From positions 11,165,001 through 11,229,000 of the forward strand of contig CM073593.1 of NCBI GenBank assembly GCA_037074705.1: a DNA stretch of 64,000 nucleotides. The letters run 5' to 3'. Positions 12,047-23,430 of this stretch are shown piece by piece. The position numbers were made by a program, and so were the translations under genes. The notes below the pieces were generated by a model. It worked only from the letters and a program-made list of their open reading frames with translations, ran no database searches and was not told the origin of the DNA. This stretch comes from Zhengitettix transpicula (lineage: Eukaryota; Arthropoda; Insecta; Orthoptera; Tetrigidae). The stretch's first letter is position 1; every line of letters starts with the position of its first letter.

Positions 12047-12600
12047 TGTAGTAATTAAAAAGAAACGTAATTAATGAACACGATTTTAGGACTTGCATTG
12101 TTGGCGGCGTACACATACGATTTCTATACAAGAATGTGGGGTTATAATGCTTGCTTGCTGTATGTATTGTCGTGAAACCTTGCTGATCGCGCGGAGCTTC
12201 AGTGTGTGTTGTGGGAGCCCGAAGTGTGTTTTGGGAGGCAGAGGATGACAGATATTCAGAAAGTGTGTGTTCGGAGTCACCGGTTTCCAATCTTTGGGCA
12301 AACAACTGCGACGATACTATGCCGACTGTTTATTTCGCCGATGCAGAATAATTTTGGAGTCTAGCATATGTTCACGAATCATACGATTGAATATTTTTAA
12401 CTCTGATCTTTTTAATTAAAATCCAATCTATTTAATTTTAATTTGTTTATTTTAATTATCATTCAATAGTAAATATTAAATTTTGACGTCTTTAACGTGT
12501 GGCTCGTTTTAAATTAGAATACTTTCAATCATTTATCTTTATTTAGTACAAACTGACGCTTCAACGTGGCGATTTAATTGTGATTTATCGTTTAATTACT

Positions 12601-12603
<3 letters not shown>
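12047..12603 (+). mobile_element. Family D short copy D3 with 13-bp inverted ends
   Basis: Starts TGTAGTAATTAAA and ends TTTAATTACTACA, a perfect 13-bp inverted pair, directly between TA tracts on both sides. Inside are GTTGGCGGCGTAC near 12099 and two words ending AACGTGTGGC and CAACGTGGCG near 12495 and 12563. Both sit where other copies carry primer-site-like motifs. About half the length of D1, so probably internally deleted. Confidence 0.62.

Positions 12604-12635
<32 letters not shown>
12604..12635. repeat. (TA)n tract shared by two insertions
   Basis: A pure TA run of 32 bp with family D copies on both sides (D3 to the left, a minus-strand copy to the right). Each begins or ends exactly at the tract. 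Confidence 0.85.
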
Positions 12636-12638
<3 letters not shown>

Positions 12639-13420
12639 AATAAACAAACGATGATTACTTATTAATTTGCCACACGTTGTGGTAGCCAAAATGTAATATT
12701 TTATCGGGTGTCTAAATAAAAAGATTAATATTTATAAACAACAAACAATTTTATTTAAAAAAATTTTTTGAACACTTATACAATTAAACAAATATAAAAA
12801 GGATCTCATTCTCTCAAAGGTCTTAACTGGGTTTGATAACGGCAGAACATTTAACCATAATCAAAGAAAGAAAAATTTACATTTAATTTAAAAGGAAATA
12901 TTTATTCGTCTAGACATAGACGAAAGTAACTATCGACGAACTTATTATACAAGATTGATTTTAAATTTAAAGAGTTTATTTTAACAACACAAAAGAAAAG
13001 AACGATATCTGACTGTATCTTTTAATTCGGTTTACATATATGAATACCATGAAATTTTAACTTACAATTACTCAGGAAAATTTGGCTCGTCCCATAAACA
13101 CACACTTTATATACTGGCCGTTTTAAACACTGATTCTAACACACACTGTTGGTTTGACAAAAGTTGGTTCTCCGTTCGTGAAGGACATATCACTTGCTCG
13201 TTCTGAAGATTACTAGACGCTGGACGCAGTGTCCTGGTCTCCTACAATCGAAGACAGTGGTCTAATTTTGTGATTAGAATAGATTAGCCTTCAGCATACA
13301 AAATGTTTATCGATGAATATTTTGCTATTTCTCTCGCAGACTGCAACTTATAACACATTCTCCTCCCTTAAACGATGTCTCTCTCATATTCTCCAGCTTC
13401 GGTGATCACAGCACGACTAA

Positions 13421-13515
13421 CTTCTTAAACACATTCACCATTTTCGGTGGTCGCAGAATAACTAACTCTTCTTAAACACATTCACCATCTTCGGTGGTCG
13501 CAGAATAACTCCATC
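13421..13515. repeat. 47-bp tandem repeat inside D4
   Basis: CTTCTTAAACACATTCACCA starts at 13421 and again at 13468, a period of 47 bp. A third, diverged unit precedes it near 13395. The unit contains TTCGGTGGTCGCAG. Confidence 0.75.
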
Positions 13516-13759
13516 TCAAAAGCTTATCTCCCGCTTATATACCCCCAGTCTTTTCCTTTTTCCATTGTTCCAAAACTTCGTCGCAAATACCCGTAGGCAG
13601 TTTCTTCCATTATCCCGAGATTTATATTATGCAGCTGCAGTTCCTTAGTCAGCAAATGGCTAACTACTCTGTCATGTCCAAAAGCCGACAATCGAGACAG
13701 GACTATTTATCTTTTTGCACCCTCACACACCCAGCTTTTCAAAACGAAGAAATACTCAG

Positions 13760-13976
13760 TCCTACTCAGTCCTAAATAAACACGTTACAAAACTGCCTCA
13801 CCAACAGTCCAGGCTATCCATCAGAAACAATGCCTCACTTAACAGATTTAGTTTGAGAAAAACCACACGCACGTGCACGGTTCAGAATTCTCAAGACCAG
13901 TCCTAAATAAATACATTACAAAACTTGCCCCTCCCACAGTCCAGATTATCCATCCGAAACAATGCCTCACTTACCA
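13760..13976. repeat. About 130-bp direct repeat inside D4
   Basis: CAGTCCTAAATAAACACGTT near 13768 and CAGTCCTAAATAAATACATT near 13900 each lead into an ACAGTCCAG, TATCCATC, AACAATGCCTCACTTA series. The repeat lies at the U3-like end of the copy. Confidence 0.7.
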
Positions 13977-13985
13977 GGCATTACA

Positions 13986-15092
13986 ATATATATAATTATT
14001 AAAGAAATCTGTTAATACATCGTTAAATATATCTTATTATAATTAAAAACAGACGTTTAAATAAAATATTATTTAAATTATAAACACATCATCCTGAATG
14101 TACTAATTACAAATTATTTGAAGTGAAATCAGGTTGGCATTACGTTACGCTAACTTTATTTACAGAAATATAAGCATAATTAATTATAAGTTAATAAATG
14201 TGTTTGGATTTTTTCTTGTTTTAGTAATGCCTTAAATAGGACATAACGTTCCATAGCATTTTATTGTTATCCATTGTTCTTTTAAAGCAGAAATATGACG
14301 TGGGATGCATGTAGTCTGCTTATAAGGGGGAGTTTCCACCCTAGATCTATAATGTAAGCTGATCCTCGCTTTAACGTTACAAAAATACCATCATATTACC
14401 CACAGGTTTGTTTGATTGACTGGGATAGTGATAATTAAATAAGTGAGTCTAGATAACCATTACTTTACCTACGAGACAATATAGCAAAACCATCTTTTTC
14501 TTACGTTAGTTGTTGCTTTAACTCCGCAACAATTTATAGCTTTTCTCTTTCTTTACAAACGAAACCACCCACGAATTTCGCGTGGGTTAGACTTAGAAAT
14601 TCAAGACTAAATTTTGAAATAATATTTACATTTCTTCAAATATCGGCGGCAGCGCATTATAAGTTTTCGTATTCTGTATTTATTCGGTAAATATCGTGAG
14701 AGATCGTAACGCTCCGTATTTCTTCCGTTAAAATGTACGATTTGAAGATCAAATACGTCGAATTTTGTGCTAAGAAATATAGAAATAAAATTATTAGAAT
14801 GGAATGAATATTCGGAATTCAATAAATGGAGTGGCATTCTGCTTCAAGATATAAATTTCACCGCTTCGTATTTTTAAAATCATGAAACAGTAAAATGGTA
14901 AAATAATTATTATGCTTTTCACCATCTTTATTGGAGAGCTACAAGCATCTTTCTTGATCATACATTATTTTAAAGGTTTTTCTTTCTTCTTGGGAGCGTA
15001 CGCTAAAAACTTTCATACAATTGCAGTCGAACATAAATCGCGAGATGTGGAAGAACGGCCACAATTATAACTAAATAAACCCTAATCACTAT
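13986..15092. other. AT-rich spacer, nothing recognised
   Basis: No coding motif. A 76-codon minus frame at 14607-14837 is low-complexity and lysine/tyrosine rich. Confidence 0.4.
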
Positions 15093-16195
15093 TACGAGGA
15101 TGGTAAGAAAATTTTCCGACTGTCAAAAATGCAACCCATTTTTTCTTCATTTTATTTATTTTTTATCTACATAGTCTCCTTGTAAGTCCCGACACTTCTC
15201 CCAGCGTCCAAATAGTACTCCGTGTCTTTCTCTGTAAAATAATTGTTTACGAAGGTGATGGCCCCCTGATTGGACGAAAATCTCTGTCCTCTGAGCGAAA
15301 ATTTTAGTTTCGATCTGGTGAGTAAGGAGGGTGGTCAAGAAGTTCAAGTCATGTAAACCGCTGAGGAGTGAGCAATTTTGTTTTTTCAGAAAATGTGAAA
15401 TTTTTTCCTCAATTTCGGCCTTTAACTTGTCAAGTAATGACGCATACAATGCTCCTCTAATGGGTTTTCATTTTTGAAGATAATCAATTAAGATATTTCC
15501 GAGACTATCTCAAAAATAGTGTCATAACCACTTTACCAGTCGAATGAACAGTTTTTGCCTTTTTTGGAGCCAATTCCCACTTTGAAATCCACTGTTTTCA
15601 CGTATTTTTGTTTCTCGGGTAAAATGGTGAATCCAAGTTTCATCTACAGTAATTAAACATTGACTATTGTGGCCGAAAATTCCCTAACATAGCGATGTAT
15701 ATGTTCATTTGTTCACGTTTTTTGGTCTAACGTGAGAAAACGCGGCATCCAACACGCCGGCAGCTTTTTCATGCCGAAATCTTGATTAAATATTCGTTGG
15801 ACATATTCATAGCCTCTGCAATCTCTCTCACTTTAATTAGATCGTCTCCCAAGCTGCTACGGCCACGTTTAAATCCAGCTGCCAATATTTCACGGTGGTA
15901 AATGATGGGTGCAGAGCCCCCGTAAATTGAGTCTAACTCGTCTTTGATTTGTGTAAGCGTACTGTCTTTCACAAACAAACATTTAATGACAGCTCGGTAA
16001 CCGATTTTCCCTTTTCACTTGACCACTAACATCGACTTACTCATGCGATTTTCAAACAACAACTGGCCGTCCAAAATGACTGAGAGTATGGTAAATATCT
16101 TTCGAAACACCCGTAAACACATTCAATAGATTTTTTTTTGGCGAGTGCCGTCATCTACATGGGGAGGTGGGAATTTTTCAGACCACCCTCTCGTA
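15093..16195 (-). mobile_element. Mariner transposon, dead but with both ends
   Basis: About 1.1 kb. The left end TACGAGGATGGTAAGAAAA and the inverse of the right end (CACCCTCTCGTA, reading TACGAGAGGGTG) form diverged terminal inverted repeats. On the minus strand the N-terminal part (15769-15978) reads TQIKDELDSIYGGSAP, FKRGRSSLGD and IKVREIAEAMNMS. This is the helix-turn-helix region of mariner transposases of the kind fused into SETMAR-like genes. The C-terminal part (15156-15449) ends RWEKCRDLQGDYVDK, matching the usual W-K-C-GDYF ending of the family. The central catalytic region is broken by stops and frameshifts. Family A sequence begins about 45 bp beyond the right end. Confidence 0.85.
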
Positions 16196-16241
16196 GTTAT
16201 TCTTATGACGACTTCAATATGTCTTGAAGGAATAATTTTAA

Positions 16242-16578
16242 TGGAATAGTCGGCCAGCTGCCTCCTAAACTGGTCGAGGCACGGAGAAGGGAATGCTGCG
16301 TCCCCACTGCAATATTCTCTCCCGCTATCGGAAGGGCGTGGGACAAGTACCCAATGCCCGACCTACCTGATGTAGGTTTTTTTAGGGTTTGTCCTGCACT
16401 TCTTTAGGCGAATGCCGGGTAGGATCATTAAAATATAGCCCGGGGACCCTAGTTAACCCTTGGCTACCTTCCTCTACCCTCCCACATCCCCCCTTTCAAA
16501 TCCCTTGCTATGCTATTAAAGGGGAGTTGCCACCTTGTGGAGTACCCTTATATGGCCTGTTACCTACAAAAAAAATTG
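16242..16578 (-). repeat. Family A, copy 2 (left part of a dimer)
   Basis: Minus-oriented, truncated at its far end. From GGCCAGCTGC at 16252 it is nearly identical to copy 3, which starts the same word at 16831. It ends in CTGTTACCTACAAAAAAAA, the complement of the usual start. Confidence 0.82.
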
Positions 16579-17142
16579 ACAGGAGTTTATAGATGGTCTG
16601 CGAGGGCTATTCTTTCTTAGGCAGTACCTGCGAGGGATGTTCTCTCGCAGGCAGAACCTTGTAGGAGAGACACGAAGGGGCTACCTTTGGGGGATGCCTT
16701 TTTCTCTCCGTTTTTGAACTAAGGTTCCCACAAGCCGAGGCACCTCGGCCTGTTTAGAGAGGTGTATGTTCCGGGGTCACAGACCTTGGGCATACGGTAA
16801 GAGTTGTCCGCTATTCCCATTGGAACATTCGGCCAGCTGCCTCCTAAACTGGTCGAGGCACGGAGAAGGGAATGCTGCGTCCCCATTGCAATATTCTCTC
16901 CCGCTATCGGAAGGGCGTGGGACAAGTACCCAATGCCCGACCTACCTGATGCAGGTATTTCTATGGTTTGTCCTGCATTTCTTTAGGCGAATGCCGGGTA
17001 GGATCCTTAATAGATAGCCCGGGGTCTTAATTAACCCTTGGATACCTTCCTCTAACCTCCCACATCCCCTTTCAAATCCCTTGCTATGCTATAAAAGGGG
17101 ACTTGCCACCATGTGGAATATCCTCATGTAGCCTGTTACCTA
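16579..17142 (-). repeat. Family A, copy 3 (right, full unit of a dimer)
   Basis: A full-length unit including the part beyond GAACCTTAGTT that is also in the 28.5-kb copy (CTGCGAGAGAA words). Together with copy 2 it forms a head-to-tail dimer with a period of 579 bp. A plus-strand frame at 16804-16986 translates to SAIPIGTFGQLPPKLVEAR and continues with SPAIGRAWDK, the frame that is also open in copies 1 and 4. Confidence 0.82.
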
Positions 17143-18235
17143 AAAAAAATTGACAAGAGTTTAAAGGAGTTTATCGTCATTTACCTGAACTGTGGAATGT
17201 AAAAAGTGAAAACGACAAAAAATGTGTTGGAAAAAATCAGATAGGGCTGTAATATGGCTGGTCTCCTATTTTAAATTAAAGGTGCAATCTCTCCGAGAAG
17301 TTCTTCTACAAACATGTCGAAACGTAACAAAATTTAAGTATCATAAAATTTCCAATGTATTTTAGTCTGTAATCAAGGTCAAAGTTTTTAAAATGTAAAT
17401 TGTGTTCAATGTGTAACATCTCAGAAGCTAATATTGATTTTATTGCTATCTTTACCTGAAATTGTCCCAATTTATGGCATGTTTTTAGTATGCAAAACAT
17501 GTGTCGAAATAAGTGAAAAATAGCTCTGTGAAAGTTTGTAATTATATCTATGTTCCCTAATTGCGTGGCTCTTTTAGGTGATGAACAATTATTGCGATTA
17601 AATTGGTAAACAGTTCTTTTATGTAATTTGTTGTTTTATTTTAACAATAAATTTAAAAAAATTTAAGATGTGGTTAGATCATTTGGTTCGATTCCCAGAC
17701 CGTACGAAATTATTCCATCATAATCTGTTAATTTAGTTACATATCCTTAGAGATGAATTTTGATTGTAATCATATTTCTGTTAATGAATTGTCCCTTTTA
17801 ATACTTTTGGAATACTGAGTACGTTGAAAGTCCTCGTCTCAAAACATGTGTACGTATTTTAAAAAATCGATTGTCGTTTAAATAGACAGGTAGTGAAATT
17901 AAGAGGTCATTAAAACTGAATTATTTAAACTAAACCTATTAACTATTGTCACGATTTATTTCAGCCTTGATGACGTAATCAAGAACAACGAAATTTCATA
18001 GTGCTTTTATTTGGCTAGGTCCACTGCGGTTTGAACATTTGAAAATTTCCAGGGTTTATACAGACAATGATAGTAAGCGACAGTTTCAACCAGTTAATTA
18101 CTGTACGAGATCTTCTTAGCGGCAATAACCGTACACAACCAGTATCAGAATAAAACACAGGATTGAGCCAGTTGTAATTCGGCAGACATCCAGGGTGTGA
18201 TTATAAAGGCTACTCTACTTTAGTGCACGGGGGTT
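17143..18235. other. AT-rich spacer, nothing recognised
   Basis: Only chance open frames. A word TTGATGACGTAATCAAG near 17969 followed by CGAAATTTC slightly resembles PLE leader sequence but does not fold as a hammerhead. Confidence 0.4.
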
Positions 18236-18246
18236 CTTCTCCCCAG

Positions 18247-18473
18247 GTCCGAACACGCAGCCCGCGTCGGCGTTGATTTGGCTCCGACTCGCCACGTCAA
18301 CGGCAGTTAGCAACCCGACGCCGACGTCGAGGCCAGCGCCGTCACCTCCACCGTCGTTCTTTTGCACACAAGAAGGAAGAAACCTGTGTCCGCGATACGT
18401 AATGCACTCTCACAGATATCGTCAGAAACTCGAAACCACTGCTAGCTATCGAAGTACTGCAAGACTTCTGTAA
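18247..18473 (+). other. Candidate 3'-terminal coding exon
   Basis: GGGTTCTTCTCCCCAG just before 18247 is a good splice acceptor. The frame that follows is open for 75 codons to a TAA at 18471. Its first half is CG-rich and proline/serine/threonine rich (SNPTPTSRPAPSPPPS), a common composition for disordered protein regions. No domain is visible and no matching upstream exon was found. Chance or a processed relic remains possible. Confidence 0.25.
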
Positions 18474-19059
18474 ATAAAGTGAACCACATACACAGAGGAA
18501 AGGGTGGAAAATCACTGATACACTTTCATCATCATCCTTGAATACAATAATTTGTAAGAGACAGCTTAATTCAACAAAAATACTTTGACTGGTTCGATAT
18601 AACTCTCCGAACAAGTTCCTTGGTCTGTTGCAGTTGCAGTATCACAACAAAAACTCTTATTCGTTCATACTACTCGCCTTTTCATCAGATTTCAGGTGAA
18701 AAAAAACCATTCATTTGGACCAGGAAATTCTTCCTGATATATTCTTTCCTCCTGTGTCCGTGTTTCTTATCTTATCTTTAAGAAAACACTCTAAACTAAT
18801 AAATTTATGTCGCAGGTTTACTTCAATTTGTTCTCTTGATTTCTTCCACACTAGAAAAATTTAATATACTTTCTTTTAGGAGAATGATCCACATGCAATA
18901 GTCTCACGGTGACTAATTGTCCTAAGAACTGCATCTAGATTTTATGCAAACATCTTAATATCACCATTAAAATAATAAATAATGTAAATTTAATACCTAT
19001 GAGTAGTATCGCCAGACATAAGAACCTTCGTTTCCAAATCATAAATAAATATTTGACGT

Positions 19060-19110
19060 TACAAGATTGAGAAAGTTGACAGCGAACGTCACTGAAACGT
19101 CGTAACCTAA
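19060..19110 (+). repeat. PLE-leader-like scrap
   Basis: GACAGCGAACGTCACTGAAACGTCG resembles, with substitutions, the leader word of the PLE at 20.62-21.91 kb (GGTGAACGTCATCGAAACGT on the minus strand). Isolated, so probably a decayed pLTR fragment. Confidence 0.35.
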
Positions 19111-19524
19111 AGCCCATCATTATCCAGGTGGAAGCCCCAAAAGTTACTAATGTGAAACAGGAATGTAGTTGTTTTCAAATGGGATCCGATTTGCCTGTCA
19201 GCGAATGAGAAATTAGACGAACGTTGCCGTATCGTCAACAATGAATAACAGCGTCAGCATGGACAATAATATGTGGCAATTGCGGACGAAATTTTATCAT
19301 TGAAGCAATTAAGAGAAAAGTAATAATGGGAAGGCAAGTCAACAATTATTTGTTTTGTTGGCATTCGACAACGTAAACTAGAAAAATATTGTTCAATATC
19401 CTACAACTAACATATTACAATATCTACAAAAATAAAATAGAAATAATTCGTGGAATATCGAGGGACAAAGAAGTACGTAGAAAGAAAGAGGTAAGCCAGG
19501 GTTTCTCACTGCTTCAGAATTTAA

Positions 19525-20340
19525 TTAACTTGGATGCACAAAAAGATATGGTCGAGAATAAGTCGAAACAGGCATAAAGATGCAAGGAGGAAAAGTGGAC
19601 ATGCTCAGATTTGACGAATAAATGGAGGTAATTGCAGAAAATGAAGACCTACAAGCATATAAAGTGGATAAAGAAAAATTCCAGATGATCATTTAGTAGA
19701 CAAAAAGCTAAAATCTTCCTGATACACAAGCGGAGGAATTCAAATATTTGGATCAGTAAAATTAGAAATGATTGTAGAAGCAGAAAAGAAACAATGAGTA
19801 GATTAAGCCAGTTCAAGAATGAATTTAACAAGAAGTAAAATCTGTTCACAACAAACAATTTTAAGTTTCTATAAGAGAAAAAATATGTCAAAATATGCAT
19901 TGTATGGAAGCGAAGAATAGACAATTGTAAACCAGGACAAGAAAAGACTATTAGCTTTTGAAGCATGGTATTATATAAGAATGTTATAGAAAATCTGAAG
20001 AAGTATTTAGAAGATCACATGAGGGGAGAAGATTCTTCAATCAAATAAAAAGAAGGGTACCTCTATTAATTGAGAACATACTCTGACATGAGGGCTTAAT
20101 GAACAGAGTAATTGAGGAACAAGTAGAAGGAAAATGTTGCAGAGGAAGAGCACGTTTAAAATTTATAAAACAAATAACAGAATATATGAATTGTGGTTCC
20201 TATGGAAGAACTTCTGACAACCAACTTAACTTCTGTAACGAGAGAAGAACAACGAGCAAACAGTGGGTAGTATGGAAATTCAATTTAAATGGAAAATTTT
20301 AAAAGACCAGCCTAAGAAGGACATTATTCAGGATTTAGAG
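19525..20340 (+). mobile_element. LINE reverse transcriptase 3' relic
   Basis: With frame changes the plus strand reads GIKMQGGKVDMLRF then DE (RT motif around the F-A-D-D box, here damaged), VIAENEDLQA, EEFKYLGS near 19739, MHCMEAKNRQL in place of LYGSETW near 19895, KKRLLAFEAWYY near 19945 and RGRARLKFIKQITEYM near 20140-20190. This order is the C-terminal third of the endonuclease-RT polyproteins of insect non-LTR retrotransposons. The FADD site reads RFDE and many stops intervene, so it is inactive. The clade cannot be fixed from these scraps. Confidence 0.75.
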
Positions 20341-20620
20341 TGGTGGACAAGATTCCAAAATTATTGCAATGGTAGGGAAATACAGATTACATACTTTTGG
20401 TTCTCATAATCAATTTCACTTTAGTTGAAAGCAAATATTATTTTAAGCCTTTCAAACACAGGTTAATAAATACTGTTTCATCAGAGCGTAAAATTTACGA
20501 ACTTTTATTATATAATTTTTCAACGTTAAAACTGTTCAAATGTTTCGTAATTCATCGTTAACCATTCGGTCTGATGACCATTACTAAGTAATTACTTAAT
20601 GAATAATGTCATTTATTGCT

Positions 20621-20657
20621 GAATAAAGTATTCTCGGGCTTCAAACCGAGTAAACAA
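20621..20657 (+). repeat. PLE inverted flank, left arm
   Basis: A 37-38-bp arm repeated in inverse orientation at 21869-21908, with about 90 percent identity by eye. Next to it (20668-20700), on the minus strand, is the leader word ending ATCGAAACGTCG. Confidence 0.85.
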
Positions 20658-21868
20658 TTATATTTGCGACGTTTCGATGACGTTCACCAGTAACAGTATT
20701 AGTCTTGGGTTATATGCTCGGTATTTTACAGAGACGCTTGTCATAGCCCACCGTGAGGTGACTTATAGTTACTCAGCGATAGCGCGTGCCTCCTCACGTG
20801 ACGTCGTCTTCCTTGATTATTACCTTATAAGGTCAGATTCGCGATAAGGCAGGGTTCCAAGCGTTGCTTAGCATAAAGCACGAGTCTTTGTTGAGTGAAT
20901 CCGTATTTGTTCTTATTTAAATTGCTTCTAGAAACACATGTCCCAGAAGTCTTGTACTTGGTTCAGGACCTTAGATTCATTAAATTTTATTTTGCGGCTG
21001 TTCCGCCTCTGCTTATTTTTCCGGTTGTTTTAGTCTGATGAATCTTTCATGCTCAGTTATACGTTCTTCAGTTTGTCCTATATTTTGGCCTATAGTTTGA
21101 TTATTGTTTTAATATTCTGTTGGGCCAAAATCCTGCCTGTAGCTTGTCCCGCTATACTAACGGGCTCAACTGTATTCTTCTTCCTGTTTTTACCAGAAAA
21201 AAAACATCTTAATTTGTCTTCTAAAATACTCGTTTGAGCAAAACGTATTCTCCAGGTGTTCCATCTCTATCAGATATTTCTCTGGCCCTGTGTATTAGCG
21301 TGGTTAGTACGCCTTTTTTTCTGAGCCGGATGGTGGAAATTGTGCGTCGAGGTAAAGAACCGTATGGGTCGATTTCCTGTATACCGAGTATCCAAGTTTC
21401 CCTCCATGTAACTTCCGAATAAAAATTGACGAGTAATGGGGTAGTCGCTTCCTTTTCAAATTCCATATTAAATTGTATGTTGGAGTGGACATTACTTAGG
21501 TGTTTCAGAAAGTCATTCAGTGCACCTAAGCCATGCGGTCATATCACAAACGTGTCGTCTACGTACCGGTAAAAATATGAGGGTTGTAGTGTTGCACTCT
21601 TTAATGCCATCTCCTCGAAATATTCCATACAGAAGTATAGATGGCGACAAGAGAGATCCCGTATAGAATTCCCCATTAAATTGGAAATATTTTGTCGTCA
21701 GGTCACGCCGAAAGAGATCTGTGAAGTTTGGAGGAAATTTCTCTTTCAATAGTCTGTATCGACGGTCGACACTTTTGTGAACAACGAAACTACATCGAGG
21801 CTCACCATGACGTCATTTTGACCGATGGTTACTTCTCTAATAATGTGGACAAATTCCGTCGGGAATAC

Positions 21869-21908
21869 TATTGTTTACTCGGTTAGAAGCCCGAGAAGAC
21901 TTTATTCA
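21869..21908 (-). repeat. PLE inverted flank, right arm
   Basis: Inverse partner of the left arm (TTTACTCGGTTAGAAGCCCG inside). PLEs often carry inverted flanking copies of their pseudo-LTR, so this arrangement is a known structure of the group. Confidence 0.85.
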
Positions 21909-22444
21909 TTCTTTACACCGAGAAAGACTACATTATTTTGTACTTTTAAAAGCAATGTACTCTTGTAATAAAATTAACTTAAATCGCATATCATTATAGG
22001 GGGCCGTTCGAATACCACTGTGTTTGGTCAACAATACATGTAAATGTTCATTTTGATTTATTTAGGGTTATGACATTGGGTAAATATTTAATTAGTCGTA
22101 GGAAGAATCTTTTCGATCTCGATTACCGTTTATCAATGAACTACACAATAACATTTAAGTTTCCTGGAAGCAAAAATGTTCAACTTTTTGACAATTGAGT
22201 ACAATTAATTGAAACCACAGATGGTTTTAATGTTATTAGACAAACGTCTCTCTCATTCAATAGATTATAGATTTTTAAATCAGATTTTACATTCAAATAG
22301 TCCTTTGTTGAGGAAGTAGGATGCGTCACAATATAATATTGCAAGAAAATAATAAAATATTACAATTATAAAGTTCAATAACAAAAACATCGCACTTACA
22401 AAAAAAATTATGTACTTTAAAGCAACGTAATATATAATTTAATT
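21909..22444. other. AT-rich spacer, nothing recognised
   Basis: No motif or repeat seen. Confidence 0.4.
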
Positions 22445-23430
22445 AATAACTAGCTGGGTGCCCGGCGTTGGCCGTGTTGTCATATATCCATAACCCCCGA
22501 TTTCACACCAATCTCAGTTTCTTTTGCTTTATTTTTATGTAACGCACCTCGTTTCTTATACCTAAATTTGTTTCACCAAGCCAAAAGATGTTAAAGTCAT
22601 TGATCCCGAAAAAGTTTCATTCGACGAATGTTTTAACATTCGAAAATTTACTCCCCCGATACTGTGGGTTCAACTAAAAGTATTAATTCGTCGCACAAAT
22701 CGGCCGGTTATATTGTTTGAAAATTTGTACCTCCGCTCAGCCCCTCCCACCACCGCACGTAGAGAAAGTTGTCTTAAATAAACTCAACGGCATCCTTAAC
22801 TCTGATTTGACTGGAATCTAGGATGATTTCTCGGTATTTTTATGTAACGTCCCTCCATCCCCACCCCTAAGCGTGCTCCGCTCCCATGCCGAAATGGGTT
22901 GAAATTATACACATGCATCTGTAGAAATACTATCAATGTCATTGACCCAAACAAATATTTATTCCATGCAAATATCGACCGTCTGACATGTTAAAAAATT
23001 TGCACTCCCGACCTGACCACTCTGCGCTTGGAGGAGTTAAACGGCAAGTTGAATGACAACGATAACCCCGGATTCGATTCCAATCGCGATTCTTTTTGCG
23101 TTATTTTTTTCTCACGCCCCTCCACCCCCACCCTTAAGCGTGCTCCACTACCATGCCGAAACGGGTTTAAATGATACAAAATCATTATCGGGAAAAACAC
23201 TATCAATCTAATTGACCTCCTAAAATATATATTTGACGCAAATATGCCGTTTTAGGAAGTTCAAAATTTTTCATTCCCCGTCCCTGGGGGGTGCAAGACG
23301 TGTCTTACCCCAACAGTGTTTGTTTGCGGTTTCAAAGGAACGCGTGTACAAAAATTGATAAAATTTTCGCCACGGGTGGAACTTTGTATGCGGAACATGA
23401 ACACAAACAAACAGTCAATCTTATTTATTA
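22445..23430 (+). repeat. Family B, copy 3 (three tandem units)
   Basis: Begins with TAGCTGGGTGCCCGGCGTTG, a start shared with the 58.65-kb copy. Three successive units follow (about 22490-22790, 22800-23055 and 23060-23290). Each has a CC(C)GATTT-CCAATC block, an ACGCCCCTCC pyrimidine block, CATGCCGAAA, ACTATCAAT and GCAAATAT. The end contains GTGTCTTACCCCAACAGTGT and TATGCGGAACATGAACAC before ATTTATTAG. The internal tandem design and CCCGG start suggest a non-autonomous transposon, but I cannot name the class. Confidence 0.78.

Larger units (their letters stand above)
12636..13985 (-). mobile_element. Family D long copy D4 with a TATA-like promoter
   Basis: On the minus strand it runs from TGTAATGCCTGG to GTTTATTACA, 1350 bp, between TA-rich flanks. 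Near its far end (plus 12660-12690) lies TGGCTACCACAACGTGTGGC, the primer-site-like word of this family. In the middle (plus about 13535-13545) the minus strand reads GGTATATAAGCGGGAG, a plausible LTR promoter TATA box. Two internal tandem repeats sit upstream of it (13421-13515 and 13767-13975). No protein is encoded. Confidence 0.6.
20621..21908 (-). mobile_element. Penelope-like element bounded by inverted repeats
   Basis: A left arm at 20621-20657 (TTCTCGGGCTTCAAACCGAG inside) is repeated inverted at 21869-21908 with few differences. On the minus strand the interior reads SLDVVSLFTKVS (RT motif A), FEEMALKSA, YRYVDDTFVI near 21560-21590 (catalytic YVDD), LNDFLKHLSNVHSNIQFNME, YRKSTHT and TLIHRAR. 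That is the classical PLE RT order. The LPMG/PLSP motif is scrambled and there are several frameshifts and stops. The linker follows, but no GIY-YIG domain is readable before the left arm. About 1.29 kb against over 2.5 kb for a full element, so both ends of the protein are missing. Confidence 0.85.

Noticed and set aside
13395..13976. CRISPR-like direct repeats
   Set aside because: Two to three diverged 47-bp and 130-bp units inside an LTR-like repeat of a eukaryotic genome; no regular spacers.
16389..16592. Proline-rich plus frame as a host exon
   Set aside because: It lies entirely in family A copy 2 and is not kept in copy 3.
17960..18010. TTGATGACGTAATCAAG...CGAAATTTC as a hammerhead
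   Set aside because: The core lacks GAAAC and the only helix would be three weak pairs.
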